A DNA stretch of 64,000 bases from JAIOQJ01 sp963718635 (GCA_963718635.1 OY970367.1:3348001-3412000); one strand, 5' to 3'. Positions 7,797-17,311 are shown, counted from the stretch's first letter. Notes: a model not told the origin generated them from the letters alone. Program-made: numbers and translations.

Positions 7797-9095
7797 CTAT
7801 TTTTCCGTTGCTGCTCTTGCTACGCTTTCGATGGTAATGGCGCACACGGCTGAGCCGTAGTCGAGGTCGATGTTTTCCATGGTGTCGTGCGTGTCGTGGT
7901 AGCCTTGGCGGTTGATGTCGTAATTTTCCATAAAGAGGACGCAAGGCACGCCGGCATCGGAAAAGATCTGGCCATCGGTGTTGTAGAGGGTGCTGCGCGG
8001 ATCGATCGGCTGGCGAATTTGCCCGTTTAAAGCAATAAAGGGCGCGATTTCGGGAATCGCGCCGCCGTGCGGGCTACGCCTAGCCCGGCCCTTGCCCGCC
8101 CGTTGCGGGTCCTTGTTCCATTCGACGACCGAGGCATTCCAGATCTCGTTCGCCATGTGCGCGTGGTAAGCGAGCTGTAGTGCGGCCGCATCGCCGCCGG
8201 GCGAAATTTGGAAGATGTCGCGTTCGTGATCGTTGTTGTGGGCGATCATGTCGGAGACGTAGAGCCCATCGATCACGACATTTGAAAGGTCTTTCTTCTT
8301 GCCGCCCGGCAGGTGCAGTTCGAGTGTGCGTTCCACCAGCCGTTGTGTTAAAGCGCGAGCGCCGAGGCAATCAGCTGGAAATTCTTCACCGGTTAGATGA
8401 ACGAGCCAGATGTCGCGTTCCAGAACGCCCTTCTTGCTCATCTCCAGAAAGATGGGAAGGGCGAGCATCATGGCCGCGGTGGCGGAGTGATTGTCATCCG
8501 CGCCGCAGGCGGCAAGGCGAGGGCCATGGCCGCCATGCCCTCCTTCGTATTTGTCCGCCATGTAGGCGGTGTCGTAATGATCAGCCATGATGATCGCCCG
8601 ACGTCGATCACGGCCGGGAATGACGATCAGCAAATCGCGTTCAGCCGGCCTCTCCTGATTCTTCAGCCAGCCGCCCATCCACGAATAATCAAAATCGGTC
8701 TGCCATTGAAAGGGTACCTCTCCCGCTAAAGCCTTGCCCTTCATCCCGGCAGATTCGATGCGGCGGTTGTAATAGGCCAACAGATGATCGCCGAGGTCAT
8801 CGAGCTGCCGTTCGTGATAGGGCGATACGTGTTTGGTCGCCTCATCCAGCACACAGTCGGCATTGTTCTTGTTGAGGAACGTTCCCTCGGCCAGCGAGGC
8901 GATGGTCTTCCAATATGTCTCTTCGAACAACCGAGTGGCTGTTCGCTTATAGGTGAGCGAATCGGGGACAACCGCGCTCTTTCGAGACGGCAGTTGCAGC
9001 GCTTCGGTCGAGAGCAGCGAAGCGACATCGAGTGCAATGCTTTCAGGAAGAGTAGCCAACCAGGTTTCCAACGTTTCGCCGTGATGGAGCGTCAA
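7797..9095 (-). CDS. M28-family zinc metallopeptidase
   Basis: The 432-residue protein has the co-catalytic zinc ligand set of peptidase family M28: MADHYDTAYM (His and Asp, about 173-175), GADDNHSATAAMM (Asp, about 201), HLTGEEFPADCLGA (Glu pair, about 237-238) and a late YHDTHDTMENID (His). These enzymes are aminopeptidases or carboxypeptidases. No signal peptide is seen, so a cytoplasmic role is likely. Its start overlaps the stop codon of the upstream unknown gene by four bases, so the two are translationally coupled. Confidence 0.87.
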   Translation of the reverse strand: MTLHHGETLETWLATLPESIALDVASLLSTEALQLPSRKSAVVPDSLTYKRTATRLFEETYWKTIASLAEGTFLNKNNADCVLDEATKHVSPYHERQLDDLGDHLLAYYNRRIESAGMKGKALAGEVPFQWQTDFDYSWMGGWLKNQERPAERDLLIVIPGRDRRRAIIMADHYDTAYMADKYEGGHGGHGPRLAACGADDNHSATAAMMLALPIFLEMSKKGVLERDIWLVHLTGEEFPADCLGARALTQRLVERTLELHLPGGKKKDLSNVVIDGLYVSDMIAHNNDHERDIFQISPGGDAAALQLAYHAHMANEIWNASVVEWNKDPQRAGKGRARRSPHGGAIPEIAPFIALNGQIRQPIDPRSTLYNTDGQIFSDAGVPCVLFMENYDINRQGYHDTHDTMENIDLDYGSAVCAITIESVARAATEK

Positions 9096-10687
9096 AAGTT
9101 GCCGAGCGAAAGTACGGGACAGGGGCGCCCTGAAAGGCGGAAAGCCTCGAAGAGCTTATACACATTCAAATGAATGGAAGCGGCGTTTCTGCCTTTGCCC
9201 GAGTGCCTTAGCTCCAGCGACTTGACGAGCAACGGCCGTTGCTGAACGCGAGGCCAAAGTTCAATCGCTTTTTCAAGCTGTGGGTTGTCGGCGTCGTAGG
9301 CCGTGAGGTAGCCCAGAGGCGCGTCGTGGACAATGGCCGGCTTGCCTTTCTTATCGCGATAGGCGACCAAAGGCCGATGCCAGTAGACTTCGTGTCGGCC
9401 AACGCGCATGGCGGGAAAGAGAAAGCGATAGCCAAAGAGTCCGCCGGCTTCAACCTGCTTTAAAGCCTGGGTTATTTGTTCGGGAGAGGCATGGGGCCCA
9501 TCGAGGAGCAAGCGGGCATCCTGGGTCCATAATTGGACGTTGCGGGCCATCGGTTTGTCGTAGAGCGATACATCATTCGGCACCGAACTAAACAAGACGT
9601 GCAGCATCTTGTCTTCGCGTCCGATCATCGCCAGCTCGTCTTCATCGCGATGAATCTTGTTCGAGCGGTGCGTTCGCTTGTAGGTGTTCTTCACGGTTCC
9701 GGCATGCGACGATGGCGTCGGGTGTTCTTCGTTTGGCTCGTGCAATATCCCTGCTTGCGGGACGCGGATACCGGTCGGCATCCGATGCCGATTCAGATTC
9801 ATCAGCAACGGCGCCTGCAAACCAAGCGGCAGCTGGCGATGGAGCTGCCAGTAATTCGCCACGCCCCAAAACGTCAGACTGCCCGGGAACGGAAGCAAGC
9901 AGAGTTGGCCCGCCAGATAGGCCTTCCGATAAGCGACAGGGAGTTTGCCAAAGGGCCGAAACGTAAGCAGGTACTTCACCTTCTTAGCCGGCGTGCGATC
10001 TCCCAACAGAAAGGCGTCCGTCCATTTCGGCAAAGGCCCTTCGTTCCAGCATTCGTGCAGCGGTTCGGGGTCGGGCAGAATGCGAAAACCAGCGGCGAGC
10101 AGTTGGTCGGCTCCCTCGACCTTTTCACCGTAGACCTCTTGCAAAAGCCGGCAGAAAAAGGCGATGCCGGCAGCGCTCGGCGCTTCCTTGCGCGGCGCGG
10201 TGAAGAAGCTTTTCCAAAAGGCTTTTCCCGGCCCTTGTTCACTGTTGCCGAACAGCGACCAACGCACTCGGCCTTTGTCGTCCTGCGTGCGCGACAGGGC
10301 TAAGGGCAGCAGGATAACGCAGCGTTCCTGCGGCAATGACGGCTCGGCAGCAAGCTCCGGCGGCCAGAATGGGTTGCTCATCAAATTGAGTTTCGGGATG
10401 CCCGTCGCTTTATCGCCGTCCAACAGCTTGCCCAGCTTGTTGATGATCTGATTGCCGATCTGTTCCAAGCCCGGCCGCAGTTCGATCGCTTCGTCGAATT
10501 CACTAACCTCCCAGCCAAAGGGATCGTCTTCCGCAAAGAGTTGGTTCTCGATGACCGTTGGGCGGTACGGCTTGCAGCCAACCCAGGGCGCGGGCAGAAA
10601 TTCCGAATAGGCGTCAATGTGAAACTGGTCCGGGCCGTGAAAGAAGTTCTCCGCCGGTATCAGGCGCCGCCATCCCTTTGCCGCCAT
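9092..10687 (-). CDS. Unknown 531-aa protein coupled to the M28 peptidase
   Basis: I do not recognise this family. The protein is soluble in appearance, rich in Trp, Pro and basic residues, and lacks a signal peptide or membrane segment. The C-terminal third contains RNVQLWTQDARLLLDG and VGRHEVYWHRPLVAYRDKKGKP, which look like a structured domain. Codon use and composition match the neighbours. The four-base overlap with the downstream M28 peptidase suggests joint production, so it may be a partner or substrate-recognition protein. That is inference only. Confidence 0.75.
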   Translation of the reverse strand: MAAKGWRRLIPAENFFHGPDQFHIDAYSEFLPAPWVGCKPYRPTVIENQLFAEDDPFGWEVSEFDEAIELRPGLEQIGNQIINKLGKLLDGDKATGIPKLNLMSNPFWPPELAAEPSLPQERCVILLPLALSRTQDDKGRVRWSLFGNSEQGPGKAFWKSFFTAPRKEAPSAAGIAFFCRLLQEVYGEKVEGADQLLAAGFRILPDPEPLHECWNEGPLPKWTDAFLLGDRTPAKKVKYLLTFRPFGKLPVAYRKAYLAGQLCLLPFPGSLTFWGVANYWQLHRQLPLGLQAPLLMNLNRHRMPTGIRVPQAGILHEPNEEHPTPSSHAGTVKNTYKRTHRSNKIHRDEDELAMIGREDKMLHVLFSSVPNDVSLYDKPMARNVQLWTQDARLLLDGPHASPEQITQALKQVEAGGLFGYRFLFPAMRVGRHEVYWHRPLVAYRDKKGKPAIVHDAPLGYLTAYDADNPQLEKAIELWPRVQQRPLLVKSLELRHSGKGRNAASIHLNVYKLFEAFRLSGRPCPVLSLGNF

Positions 10688-10774
10688 GCGAAAAACCTCT
10701 TGGTGTCGGTCTGCATTCGAGGTGATACAGTGAAACCATATGAAGTGGCGACTGACTCAACAGGGAGCAAGCCG

Positions 10775-11242
10775 ATGATCCGCACCACCAAGCCGGAAGA
10801 GACCGACGTCCTGAAAGAGATGGCTCGCGCAACGGCTGTCTTTCGACCCATTGAAATCGACGCCCTCGGCGAAGTGCTCGACGATTTCCACAACAACGCC
10901 AGCGGCGACAATCACCGCGCACTCACCTATGAACTCCACGGCAAGCCGATCGGCTTCACCTATTACGCACCGACCGCCATGACCGATCGCACGTGGCACC
11001 TCTACTGGATATTCGTCGATAAAACGACGCACGCCAAAGGCATCGGCACCACGCTCCTCAAGCATGCGGAGCAGGACATCAAGAAGTTGAACGGCCGAAT
11101 TTTACTTATCGAGACGTCGTCGCTGCCAACCTACGATCTGACGCGAAAGTTTTATCTGAAGCACGACTACGAACAAGCGGCGGTCATTCGCGATTTCTAT
11201 ACCGACGGCGACGACCAGGTCATCTTTCGCAAGCGGTTGTAA
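10775..11242 (+). CDS. GNAT-family N-acetyltransferase
   Basis: A 155-residue GNAT fold. The strand WHLYWIFVDKTTHAKGIGTTLLKHAE contains the acetyl-CoA pyrophosphate-binding motif (KGIGTTLL), followed by LLIETSSLPTYDLTRKFYLKHDY, the typical motif B. It transfers an acetyl group to an amine; the substrate cannot be deduced. The ATG at 10775 follows CAGGGAGC, a good ribosome-binding site. The longer frame back to 10541 overlaps the divergent upstream gene and is rejected. Confidence 0.85.
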   Translation: MIRTTKPEETDVLKEMARATAVFRPIEIDALGEVLDDFHNNASGDNHRALTYELHGKPIGFTYYAPTAMTDRTWHLYWIFVDKTTHAKGIGTTLLKHAEQDIKKLNGRILLIETSSLPTYDLTRKFYLKHDYEQAAVIRDFYTDGDDQVIFRKRL

Positions 11243-11332
11243 GGCGACAACCGATTCTGGCATAGCGGGCGCTCGCCCATCTCATCCTCCCCCCGGCTTT
11301 GCGGGGGGAGGGTGAAACCGGGCTCAGCGCCG

Positions 11333-12528
11333 CTAAATCTTGAAGATCTCGCGGACGTTGTCGCGCAGCAGGCGCTTGCCAAGTTCGACTGCCCCTTTTT
11401 CGCTCAATCGTTTGGTCTCGACGAACTCTTCGGCCAGTAATTGTGCCAGTACGCGGCGGTACATGCCGAACTTGGGCAGCACAAATTCGAGCTTGTAGGC
11501 ATCGCTGTAGTAGCCCACCAACTTTGTTTTCGGCACTGCTTGAAGCCGGCCGCGCAGGTCGTTGGTGATGTAAGCGGGCACGTTGCTGTACCACCAATGG
11601 CCGTTCGGCACGACGTTTGGGAAGATCCAGGCGTAGCTGACTAACTCCTGATTCTGCACGGATGTCAGCACCGAGATCGGGAAAGTAACTTCGGGAAAAG
11701 CGTTGAACAGTTCTTGATACTGAATGAGCGAGGTCCGCTGATCGAACAGGTCCTGTCCTTGATAAACGCCTTGACGATAGACTTTCCGATTGACGCCGAT
11801 CATCAAATCGAAGGGCAGCTGGAACTCACGGCAATGCTCGGCCAACATCCAGAAAACCGGGCTGGCATCGGGCGTCGGCGTAAAATCCGGCGGCAACGAG
11901 ATCGCGCAGGCCTTGGCGCCTTTGGCGATGAATTTTTCGAACAGCTTGCGGATTGCTTTCCGTTGGGCGGCGGTATCTCCTGCATCAATGCCGGTGGCCT
12001 TGGCCAAGCGCTGTCGTACTTCGGGCTCGTGCAGCCGAAAGACCAGCGCGTCCGTCCGCAAGCAAGGGACATAACGCTTCGTATCGAACCCTTCCAGCGG
12101 GTCGTCGAACTCGTTGGTGAGAAAGATCGCTTCGAGATTTGATTTCTTAAATACCTGCTCTTCCCAATTGGGCTGGCTGAAAACCTTCTCGGCCTTATCG
12201 AAGAGAGGGTCGGCGTCTTCCCGAGAAATCCGTTCTCCGGCGAAGCCAAGGAAGGTGCGGGCAATATCAAGAAACCAGGCATATTGAGCTGTGTTGTCGT
12301 AACGATCCATGTGCGCCACGATCGCACGAACGCGTTCGCGCGGCGAAACGGTCGGCGCCAGGGCGCTTGGCTCATGCCGGCTGAGTGGGCCAGTTCGGTG
12401 TAGTAGTGGTAACCTAGGATGTCGTCGAGAGTTCGCGAAACGGGGCTCAATGGATCAATGTGCGAGTGTGGGTCGATCAGTGGAATGGCGCAAAGAGCGG
12501 TATAGAGGTCGTCCGTTAGCTGGCTCAT
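11333..12528 (-). CDS. Uronate-isomerase-like amidohydrolase (frameshifted)
   Basis: The N-terminus (MSQLTDDLYTALCAIPLIDPHSHIDPLSP) has the HxH metal site of the amidohydrolase superfamily, and the layout resembles uronate isomerase (UxaC) relatives in planctomycetes. Residues 1 to about 57 lie in one frame and the remaining 330 or so in another. Adding one C to the GCCC run near 12357 joins them smoothly (SQAPLAPTVSPRERVRAIVAHMD). No complete UxaC neighbourhood is present, so the substrate is uncertain. At about 398 residues it is shorter than classical UxaC (around 470). Confidence 0.75.
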
Positions 12529-12693
12529 GTATGTTTCTCTTTTCGGTTCACTGGCGTCCAAGCATGTCTTACATTCTCCATGAAAGTTTTACAAACCCGG
12601 CAGAGACATCAAAAACTATTCTTTGATCGAACCGAGCGAAAACGCCCTAAAAAGAAGGCATTTTGACGAAAGCGGCCCTGCTGAAAATTCGAT

Positions 12694-12709
12694 TGGCACG
12701 GCGAGTGCA
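12694..12709 (+). promoter_or_regulatory. Sigma-54 (-24/-12) promoter of the ncRNA
   Basis: TGGCACGGCGAGTGCA matches the sigma-54 consensus TGGCACGNNNNTTGCW with one mismatch. The invariant GG (12695-12696) and GC (12707-12708) are exactly 12 bases apart, as required. The predicted start of transcription falls at about 12720, the first base before hairpin 1 of the RNA described next. No activator-binding site was identified. Confidence 0.7.
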
Positions 12710-12719
12710 TTATCTCATT

Positions 12720-12958
12720 TCGTTCGCGACAGGTTCCCCCAACCAACGCGAATGAGCGACAACCCCGGCCGTTTGTTTCCTCCCCCGGAAAACAGACACC
12801 CCCTGCCGTGACTGTCGCTCGGTTCGGGGCTGTTCGACCTCCCCCGGTCGTCGGCTCGCTGAAGAACCTCCCCTCAGAACGCAAGTCATTCACCCTGTCC
12901 CCCTGGCGCAAGCCACCCCCAAACACCCCGCCTCCCCCGGCGGGGTTTTCTTTTTTTT
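12720..12958 (+). ncRNA. Putative structured RNA with repeated UCCCCC loops
   Basis: An intergenic stretch of about 239 bases with no convincing ORF folds into consecutive hairpins. Hairpin 1 has arms 12721-12728 and 12747-12754, with an inner GGTT/AACC stem and a CCCCC loop. Hairpin 2 has arms 12754-12761 and 12813-12820, with an inner TTTCC/GGAAA stem. Hairpin 3 has arms 12821-12825 and 12864-12868, with an inner CGACC/GGTCG stem. The last is a terminator (12926-12945) with CCCCGCC/GGCGGGG arms followed by a T-run. Hairpins 2, 3 and the terminator all show the same CCTCCCCCGG segment, with TCCCCC as the apical loop. CCUCC is complementary to Shine-Dalgarno GGAGG, so it could pair with mRNAs or bind a protein. 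Function is inference. Confidence 0.7.
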
Positions 12959-12973
12959 ATCAGCATAGCATCT

Positions 12974-13030
12974 CTCGTTTGACGCTCCGCGTCGAACGTC
13001 TTCATCGACGCTCTGCGTCGATGAAGACGT
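12974..13030. repeat. Palindrome of the TTTGACGCTCTGCGTC family
   Basis: Inverted arms at 12997-13011 and 13016-13030 (ACGTCTTCATCGACG type), preceded by CTCGTTTGACGCTCCGCGTC. The same family recurs at 18245-18424, 28948-29075 and 32972-33186. A fragment of a second family (ACCCTACGACTCGCGGCTAA) follows at 13087-13108. Confidence 0.75.
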
Positions 13031-13124
13031 TGCGAAAATGATTGCCGCGTGACCACGAACAGCGCGTCCGCGCGAGTCTCCGGAAACCCTACGACTCGCG
13101 GCTAAACGGGCGATGCTCGCCTTT

Positions 13125-14312
13125 TTAGAACCGGAAATTCAAGCTCGCAAGCGCTTCGATGCTGTAGGGCCGCGGGCCGACCATCGGAACGCAGACGGCG
13201 CCGCCGAGCGTCGAACGCGGGAAGATCACATACGCGCCCGTTGTGAGATTCAGCTGGTCTTGAAAGAAGACCGTATCATTCGGGTTGCGATGATCGAGCG
13301 GCGTGTTCAAGTGAAGTTCCACAATCGGCACGAAGCCTCGCAACAGTCTGTCGTTATCGCTGCGATAGAGCCAATAGCCGGCTGCGATCGAATTGAAAAG
13401 AATAGTGGGGTCACGGCTGTCGGTCGGCACGACAACCGAGCTGAATCCCTGAAAATAGACACGGGGCAGGTTGTAGATAAAGCCGCCCCAAGGTTGGATG
13501 AGCGTGGAATGCGGCGATTGCGTGCCATCGGCCAGAGTCACGTTGCCGCCGCCGGTGGGTGCGGTGACGATCAAGCCGGCGGAGAGGACATCGCCCGTCT
13601 CGCGGTTGTTGATGAAGGCATATTTGAACAGAATGCTCAGATCGCCGACCACGTTTTGCTGCACATCGCTAAAGCCGTTCAACTGGATGAAGGGCAATCG
13701 CATCCCCACGGAGGCATCGCCTCCCAGGAAGGTCTTTTCAAAACCGATTATCTGCCGTTGAACGGACAGGTTCGGGATCGAGCTATTGAGCGAAGCGCGG
13801 TTGACGTCGGAGAAATTGTTGTAACTGAAGAAGATGCGGTCTACCGGGCGCGGGCTTTCGTTGTCGGTGATTTTGAAGCCGTTGTAGCGGCCGATGCTCG
13901 GAATCGGCTGGGACAAGCGCAAGGGCTGGGCAACCCCGCTGACGGTAGTGAATTGCCCGGGAATCGAAACGACGCGATGGCTGCTCACGCCGATCAGATC
14001 GCCGAACATATTCGGGTTAAAGCTGCCGCCGGGCTGCGTGCCCGTTTCGGTAGCGCCGGCGAAATCGTTCTGCACTTCCGGCGCAGGTTGTTTCGGTTCA
14101 ACCGGTTGCTTGGGGTCAACTGGCTGCTTCGGGTCGGCCGGCACCGAAGGCGTCGTTGACGGATTAGCGGGTAGACAGCCGGGAGCGCAATCAGCACAGG
14201 GGGCCTGCTTGAATGGCCTAAAGCCGGCCAGTACTATCGGCCCATCTTCGGCACGAGTCGGCGCAACGACCAGGAACAGCGCTAGCCCGGCGGCTAAGGC
14301 AATGGGACGCAT
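13125..14312 (-). CDS. Exported beta-strand-rich protein, probable outer-membrane protein
   Basis: A signal peptide (MRPIALAAGLALFLVVAPTRA) is followed by a Cys-containing Pro-rich linker with repeated DPKQPV/EPKQP units (about residues 60-80) and a 300-residue domain of alternating strands ending in LNFRF. The terminal aromatic residue and the amphipathic strands suggest an outer-membrane beta-barrel, and related planctomycete proteins are annotated only as hypothetical. No enzymatic motif is seen. The start at 14312 is chosen because the signal peptide begins there, with GGAGCG upstream. Confidence 0.7.
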   Translation of the reverse strand: MRPIALAAGLALFLVVAPTRAEDGPIVLAGFRPFKQAPCADCAPGCLPANPSTTPSVPADPKQPVDPKQPVEPKQPAPEVQNDFAGATETGTQPGGSFNPNMFGDLIGVSSHRVVSIPGQFTTVSGVAQPLRLSQPIPSIGRYNGFKITDNESPRPVDRIFFSYNNFSDVNRASLNSSIPNLSVQRQIIGFEKTFLGGDASVGMRLPFIQLNGFSDVQQNVVGDLSILFKYAFINNRETGDVLSAGLIVTAPTGGGNVTLADGTQSPHSTLIQPWGGFIYNLPRVYFQGFSSVVVPTDSRDPTILFNSIAAGYWLYRSDNDRLLRGFVPIVELHLNTPLDHRNPNDTVFFQDQLNLTTGAYVIFPRSTLGGAVCVPMVGPRPYSIEALASLNFRF

Positions 14313-14422
14313 AGGACGCTCCTTGTCCGGAAGAGATAAGCGCACGGCAGCTCGGTTACATTCGCTTTCGCTGCCGTCTTATTTCACACTACAAAGGTAT
14401 CGGTAGATGCGCCCCTTGCGGT

Positions 14423-17083
14423 TTAATCGATTGAGTAGGTAAATTGCGCCTTTTCGTCGGTACCGATATGGACCCGGCGAACGGCACGGCCTTCGGCAAG
14501 ACGGGTAAGCAATTCACGCGAAATGGTGGGCAAGAGCGTCCCGGTGATAATGTGATCGACGTTTCGAGCGCCGCTTTCGACTTCCTTGCACCGCGAAGCG
14601 ATCGTGCTGACCACCGAGTCGTCGTAGCCAAAAGCCGACTTGTGATATTGCTTCAGCCGGTCGCCGATTTTCTTCAGTTGCAGCTCAATGATCTTCTTGA
14701 TGACCATTTCGGAGAGGGGAAAGTAAGGGACAACCGCCATGCGGCCGAGCAGCGCGGGTTTGAAGGACTTCAACAACACCGGTCGCAGCAAATCCGCCAA
14801 GCCTTTCTCGTCCGGCATCGTGTCCGGGTCGGCACAGGCTTTCATGATCGTATCGGTGCCGGCGTTCGAGGTAAGCAGGATGATGGTGTTCTTGAAGTTT
14901 ACCTCTTCGCCCGTGTCGTTTTGCAGCGTTCCTTTGTCGAAAACCTGGTAAAAGATTTCCTGCACCGATTCGTCGGCCTTTTCGATTTCATCCAGAAGGA
15001 CGACGCTATAGGGGCGATTCTTGACGGCATTCGTCAGTACGCCGCCTTCGCCGTAGCCGACGTAACCTTTAGCGGAACCAGTGAGACGGGAGACTTTGTG
15101 AGACTCCTTGTACTCGCTCATGTTCACGACAATCATGTTGCGGTCGCCGCCGTAGAGCAGGTCGGCGAGAGCCATGGCTGTCTCCGTCTTGCCGACGCCC
15201 GAAGGGCCGACTAGGAGGAAGACGCCGATCGGTCGGCGTGGATCGACGAGGTCCGCGCGGGCGGTGCGAATGCGCTCGGCAATCGCCTCAAGCGCATGAT
15301 CCTGGCCGACTACACGCTCGGCGAGCTTCGACTTCAGGTCGAGCAACGTCTGGATTTCATCACGCACCATTTTGCCGAGCGGAATGCCGGTAAGCCCGGA
15401 GATAACCTCGGCCACAGCGCCGCCGCTTACCAGCGGATAGACAAGCGGGTTCTCGCCCTGCAAGCGAGCGAGCTCGGCATCGAGCTTGGCGAGCTCGCCG
15501 CGGTCGCGTTCCGCCGTTGCGGGAACGGGATCCGCTCCGGCTGTCTTTTCCAGTGACTCGCGCAACTTCTGAATCTCGCCGACGAGTTTCTTTTCGCCTT
15601 CCAGTTGCTTCTCGAACAACTCGCGTTTCGTCTGGACAATGCCGAGCCGTTCCTTCAATTCCGCCATGCGGTCGGTGCTAAGGTGACCCGTCAACGCTTC
15701 TCGCTCGAGGAACTGGATTTCTGCGGTCAGATGGTCGATCTCCCGGCGCGTATCCTCCAGTGCCGGCGGCGTGGCTGACTGACTCAGCGCTACACGAGCG
15801 CACACGGTATCGAGCAAGCTGATTGCCTTATCGGGGAGTTGCCGATCGGGGATATAACGGCCCGAAAGCTTGACGGCATCGACCACCGCTTCATCCCGGA
15901 TGCGGACTTTGTGATGCTTCTCCAGCATCGGCACCAGCCCGCGAACCATGCGGATCGCCTTCGGCTCATCAGGCTCTTCAACCCGGATTACTTGAAAGCG
16001 CCGTTTGAGGGCGGCATCGGTTTCGAAGTATTTCTTGTACTCGGCAAACGTGGTGGCAGCGATTGTGCGCAGTTCGCCACGAGCCAGGGCCGGCTTCAGC
16101 AGATTGGCGGCATCGTTCTGCCCGGCCTGACCGCCGGCGCCGATGAGCGTATGCGCTTCATCGATAAACAGAATGATCGGCTGCGGCGAACGCTTCACCT
16201 CTTCAATGACCGATTTCAGCCGGTTTTCAAATTCGCCTTTGACGCCCGCGCCGGCTTGCAACAGCCCGAGATCGAGAATGCGCAGGATGACGTTCTTCAA
16301 TGGCGGCGGCACATCGCCCGACGCAATGCGCAGCGCCAGGCCTTCAACGACCGCTGTCTTGCCGACGCCCGCTTCACCGGTCAGAATCGGATTGTTCTGC
16401 CGGCGCCGGGTGAGAATATCGATGGCCTGGCGAATTTCGTTATCGCGGCCGATGACGGGATCAATGGCGCCCTGCTTCGCTCGTTCGGTCAAGTTGACGG
16501 TGAACTGGTCGAGCGAGGGCGTTTTCGAATTGACCGGCGCGCCGCCCGTTGGTGAAGAGCTTTCACCGGCTGAGCTGGCGGCCGAGCCTTCCTGATTATT
16601 TTCTTCGCTTGACGTGGCCCCGAGCAGGTCGCGCAGCTCGGTCTGCAACTTCTCCGCACTCAGCTTGCCGAGTTCGGCGGAGCTGGTTTTGATCCGCATC
16701 GAAAGGACGCGATCGGACAACAGGGCATAGAGAACAGCAGCCGAGCGCACCTTGGCAGCGCCGAGATCGAGTGACGCGAAGACCCACGCTTCGCGCACGG
16801 CATCGAGTAATTCAACCGTCAGATCGGGCGCGCGGCCGTTGCCTGTCTTGAATTGGCCGAGCGCTTTCTCCAGTTCGCGCACCACTTTATTGGCGTCGAG
16901 GCTGTACTGCTTGAATACGATGGGCAAATCGCTCTTTGAATCTTCCAGCAGTTTGAGCAACCAGTGTTCGATCTCGACATGAAAATGCGTTCGCGACATG
17001 CAGAGGCCCGCCGCCCCTTCGAGCGCTCGGCGGCACGTGGTGTTCAACTTTTCGATCAACGAACGAGGATTGACGGCAGCCAT
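14423..17083 (-). CDS. tssH: TssH/ClpV-type AAA+ ATPase (type VI secretion)
   Basis: An 886-residue Clp/Hsp100 protein with an N-terminal double-repeat domain, a first ATPase module (GEAGVGKT Walker A, LFIDEAHTLIGAGG Walker B), a shortened coiled-coil middle domain and a second module (GPSGVGKTETA, VVLLDEIEKA). AGAGVKGEFENRLKSVIEEV and GARNVDHIITGTLLP favour the ClpV/TssH subfamily, which disassembles contracted type VI sheaths, over the chaperone ClpB. No other tss gene lies in the window, so it is either an orphan or the edge of a dispersed system. The start is the ATG before AAVNPRSLI; the frame could extend nine codons further. Confidence 0.85.
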   Translation of the reverse strand: MAAVNPRSLIEKLNTTCRRALEGAAGLCMSRTHFHVEIEHWLLKLLEDSKSDLPIVFKQYSLDANKVVRELEKALGQFKTGNGRAPDLTVELLDAVREAWVFASLDLGAAKVRSAAVLYALLSDRVLSMRIKTSSAELGKLSAEKLQTELRDLLGATSSEENNQEGSAASSAGESSSPTGGAPVNSKTPSLDQFTVNLTERAKQGAIDPVIGRDNEIRQAIDILTRRRQNNPILTGEAGVGKTAVVEGLALRIASGDVPPPLKNVILRILDLGLLQAGAGVKGEFENRLKSVIEEVKRSPQPIILFIDEAHTLIGAGGQAGQNDAANLLKPALARGELRTIAATTFAEYKKYFETDAALKRRFQVIRVEEPDEPKAIRMVRGLVPMLEKHHKVRIRDEAVVDAVKLSGRYIPDRQLPDKAISLLDTVCARVALSQSATPPALEDTRREIDHLTAEIQFLEREALTGHLSTDRMAELKERLGIVQTKRELFEKQLEGEKKLVGEIQKLRESLEKTAGADPVPATAERDRGELAKLDAELARLQGENPLVYPLVSGGAVAEVISGLTGIPLGKMVRDEIQTLLDLKSKLAERVVGQDHALEAIAERIRTARADLVDPRRPIGVFLLVGPSGVGKTETAMALADLLYGGDRNMIVVNMSEYKESHKVSRLTGSAKGYVGYGEGGVLTNAVKNRPYSVVLLDEIEKADESVQEIFYQVFDKGTLQNDTGEEVNFKNTIILLTSNAGTDTIMKACADPDTMPDEKGLADLLRPVLLKSFKPALLGRMAVVPYFPLSEMVIKKIIELQLKKIGDRLKQYHKSAFGYDDSVVSTIASRCKEVESGARNVDHIITGTLLPTISRELLTRLAEGRAVRRVHIGTDEKAQFTYSID

Positions 17084-17190
17084 CGCGACATCTCCCGTAT
17101 CAAGCGGCAATTACACTTCTGAAAAGATATGGATTACGAGGGGGCTGGGTTACTCCCGCGTTGAAACGATCTGGTAAGTTATTGAAGCAA

Positions 17191-17311
17191 TTTTTTACCA
17201 CTGAGACACAGAGGCACCGAGAAGAGCCAACAGTCCTTTTGTATCTCGTCATTACTTGGCTACCTTCTGCTTCTCTGTGACTCTGTGACTCTGTGCCTCT
17301 GTGGTAAAAAA
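17191..17311. repeat. Inverted repeat, TTACCACTGAGACACAGAGG type
   Basis: Left arm 17191-17222 and right arm 17280-17311 are near-complementary (TTTTTTACCACTGAGACACA against its complement TGTGCCTCTGTGGTAAAAAA). Such elements are seen dispersed in several environmental genomes. A half copy of the GCGCTCCGCTGCGCA family follows at 17386-17415. The gap 17084-17449 has no gene. Confidence 0.75.

Noticed and set aside
13113..14159. A 348-codon ORF on the plus strand opposite the outer-membrane protein gene
   Set aside because: It mirrors the real gene on the minus strand, which has a signal peptide and a family-like end. The plus-strand product has no recognisable motif; GC-rich shadow frame.
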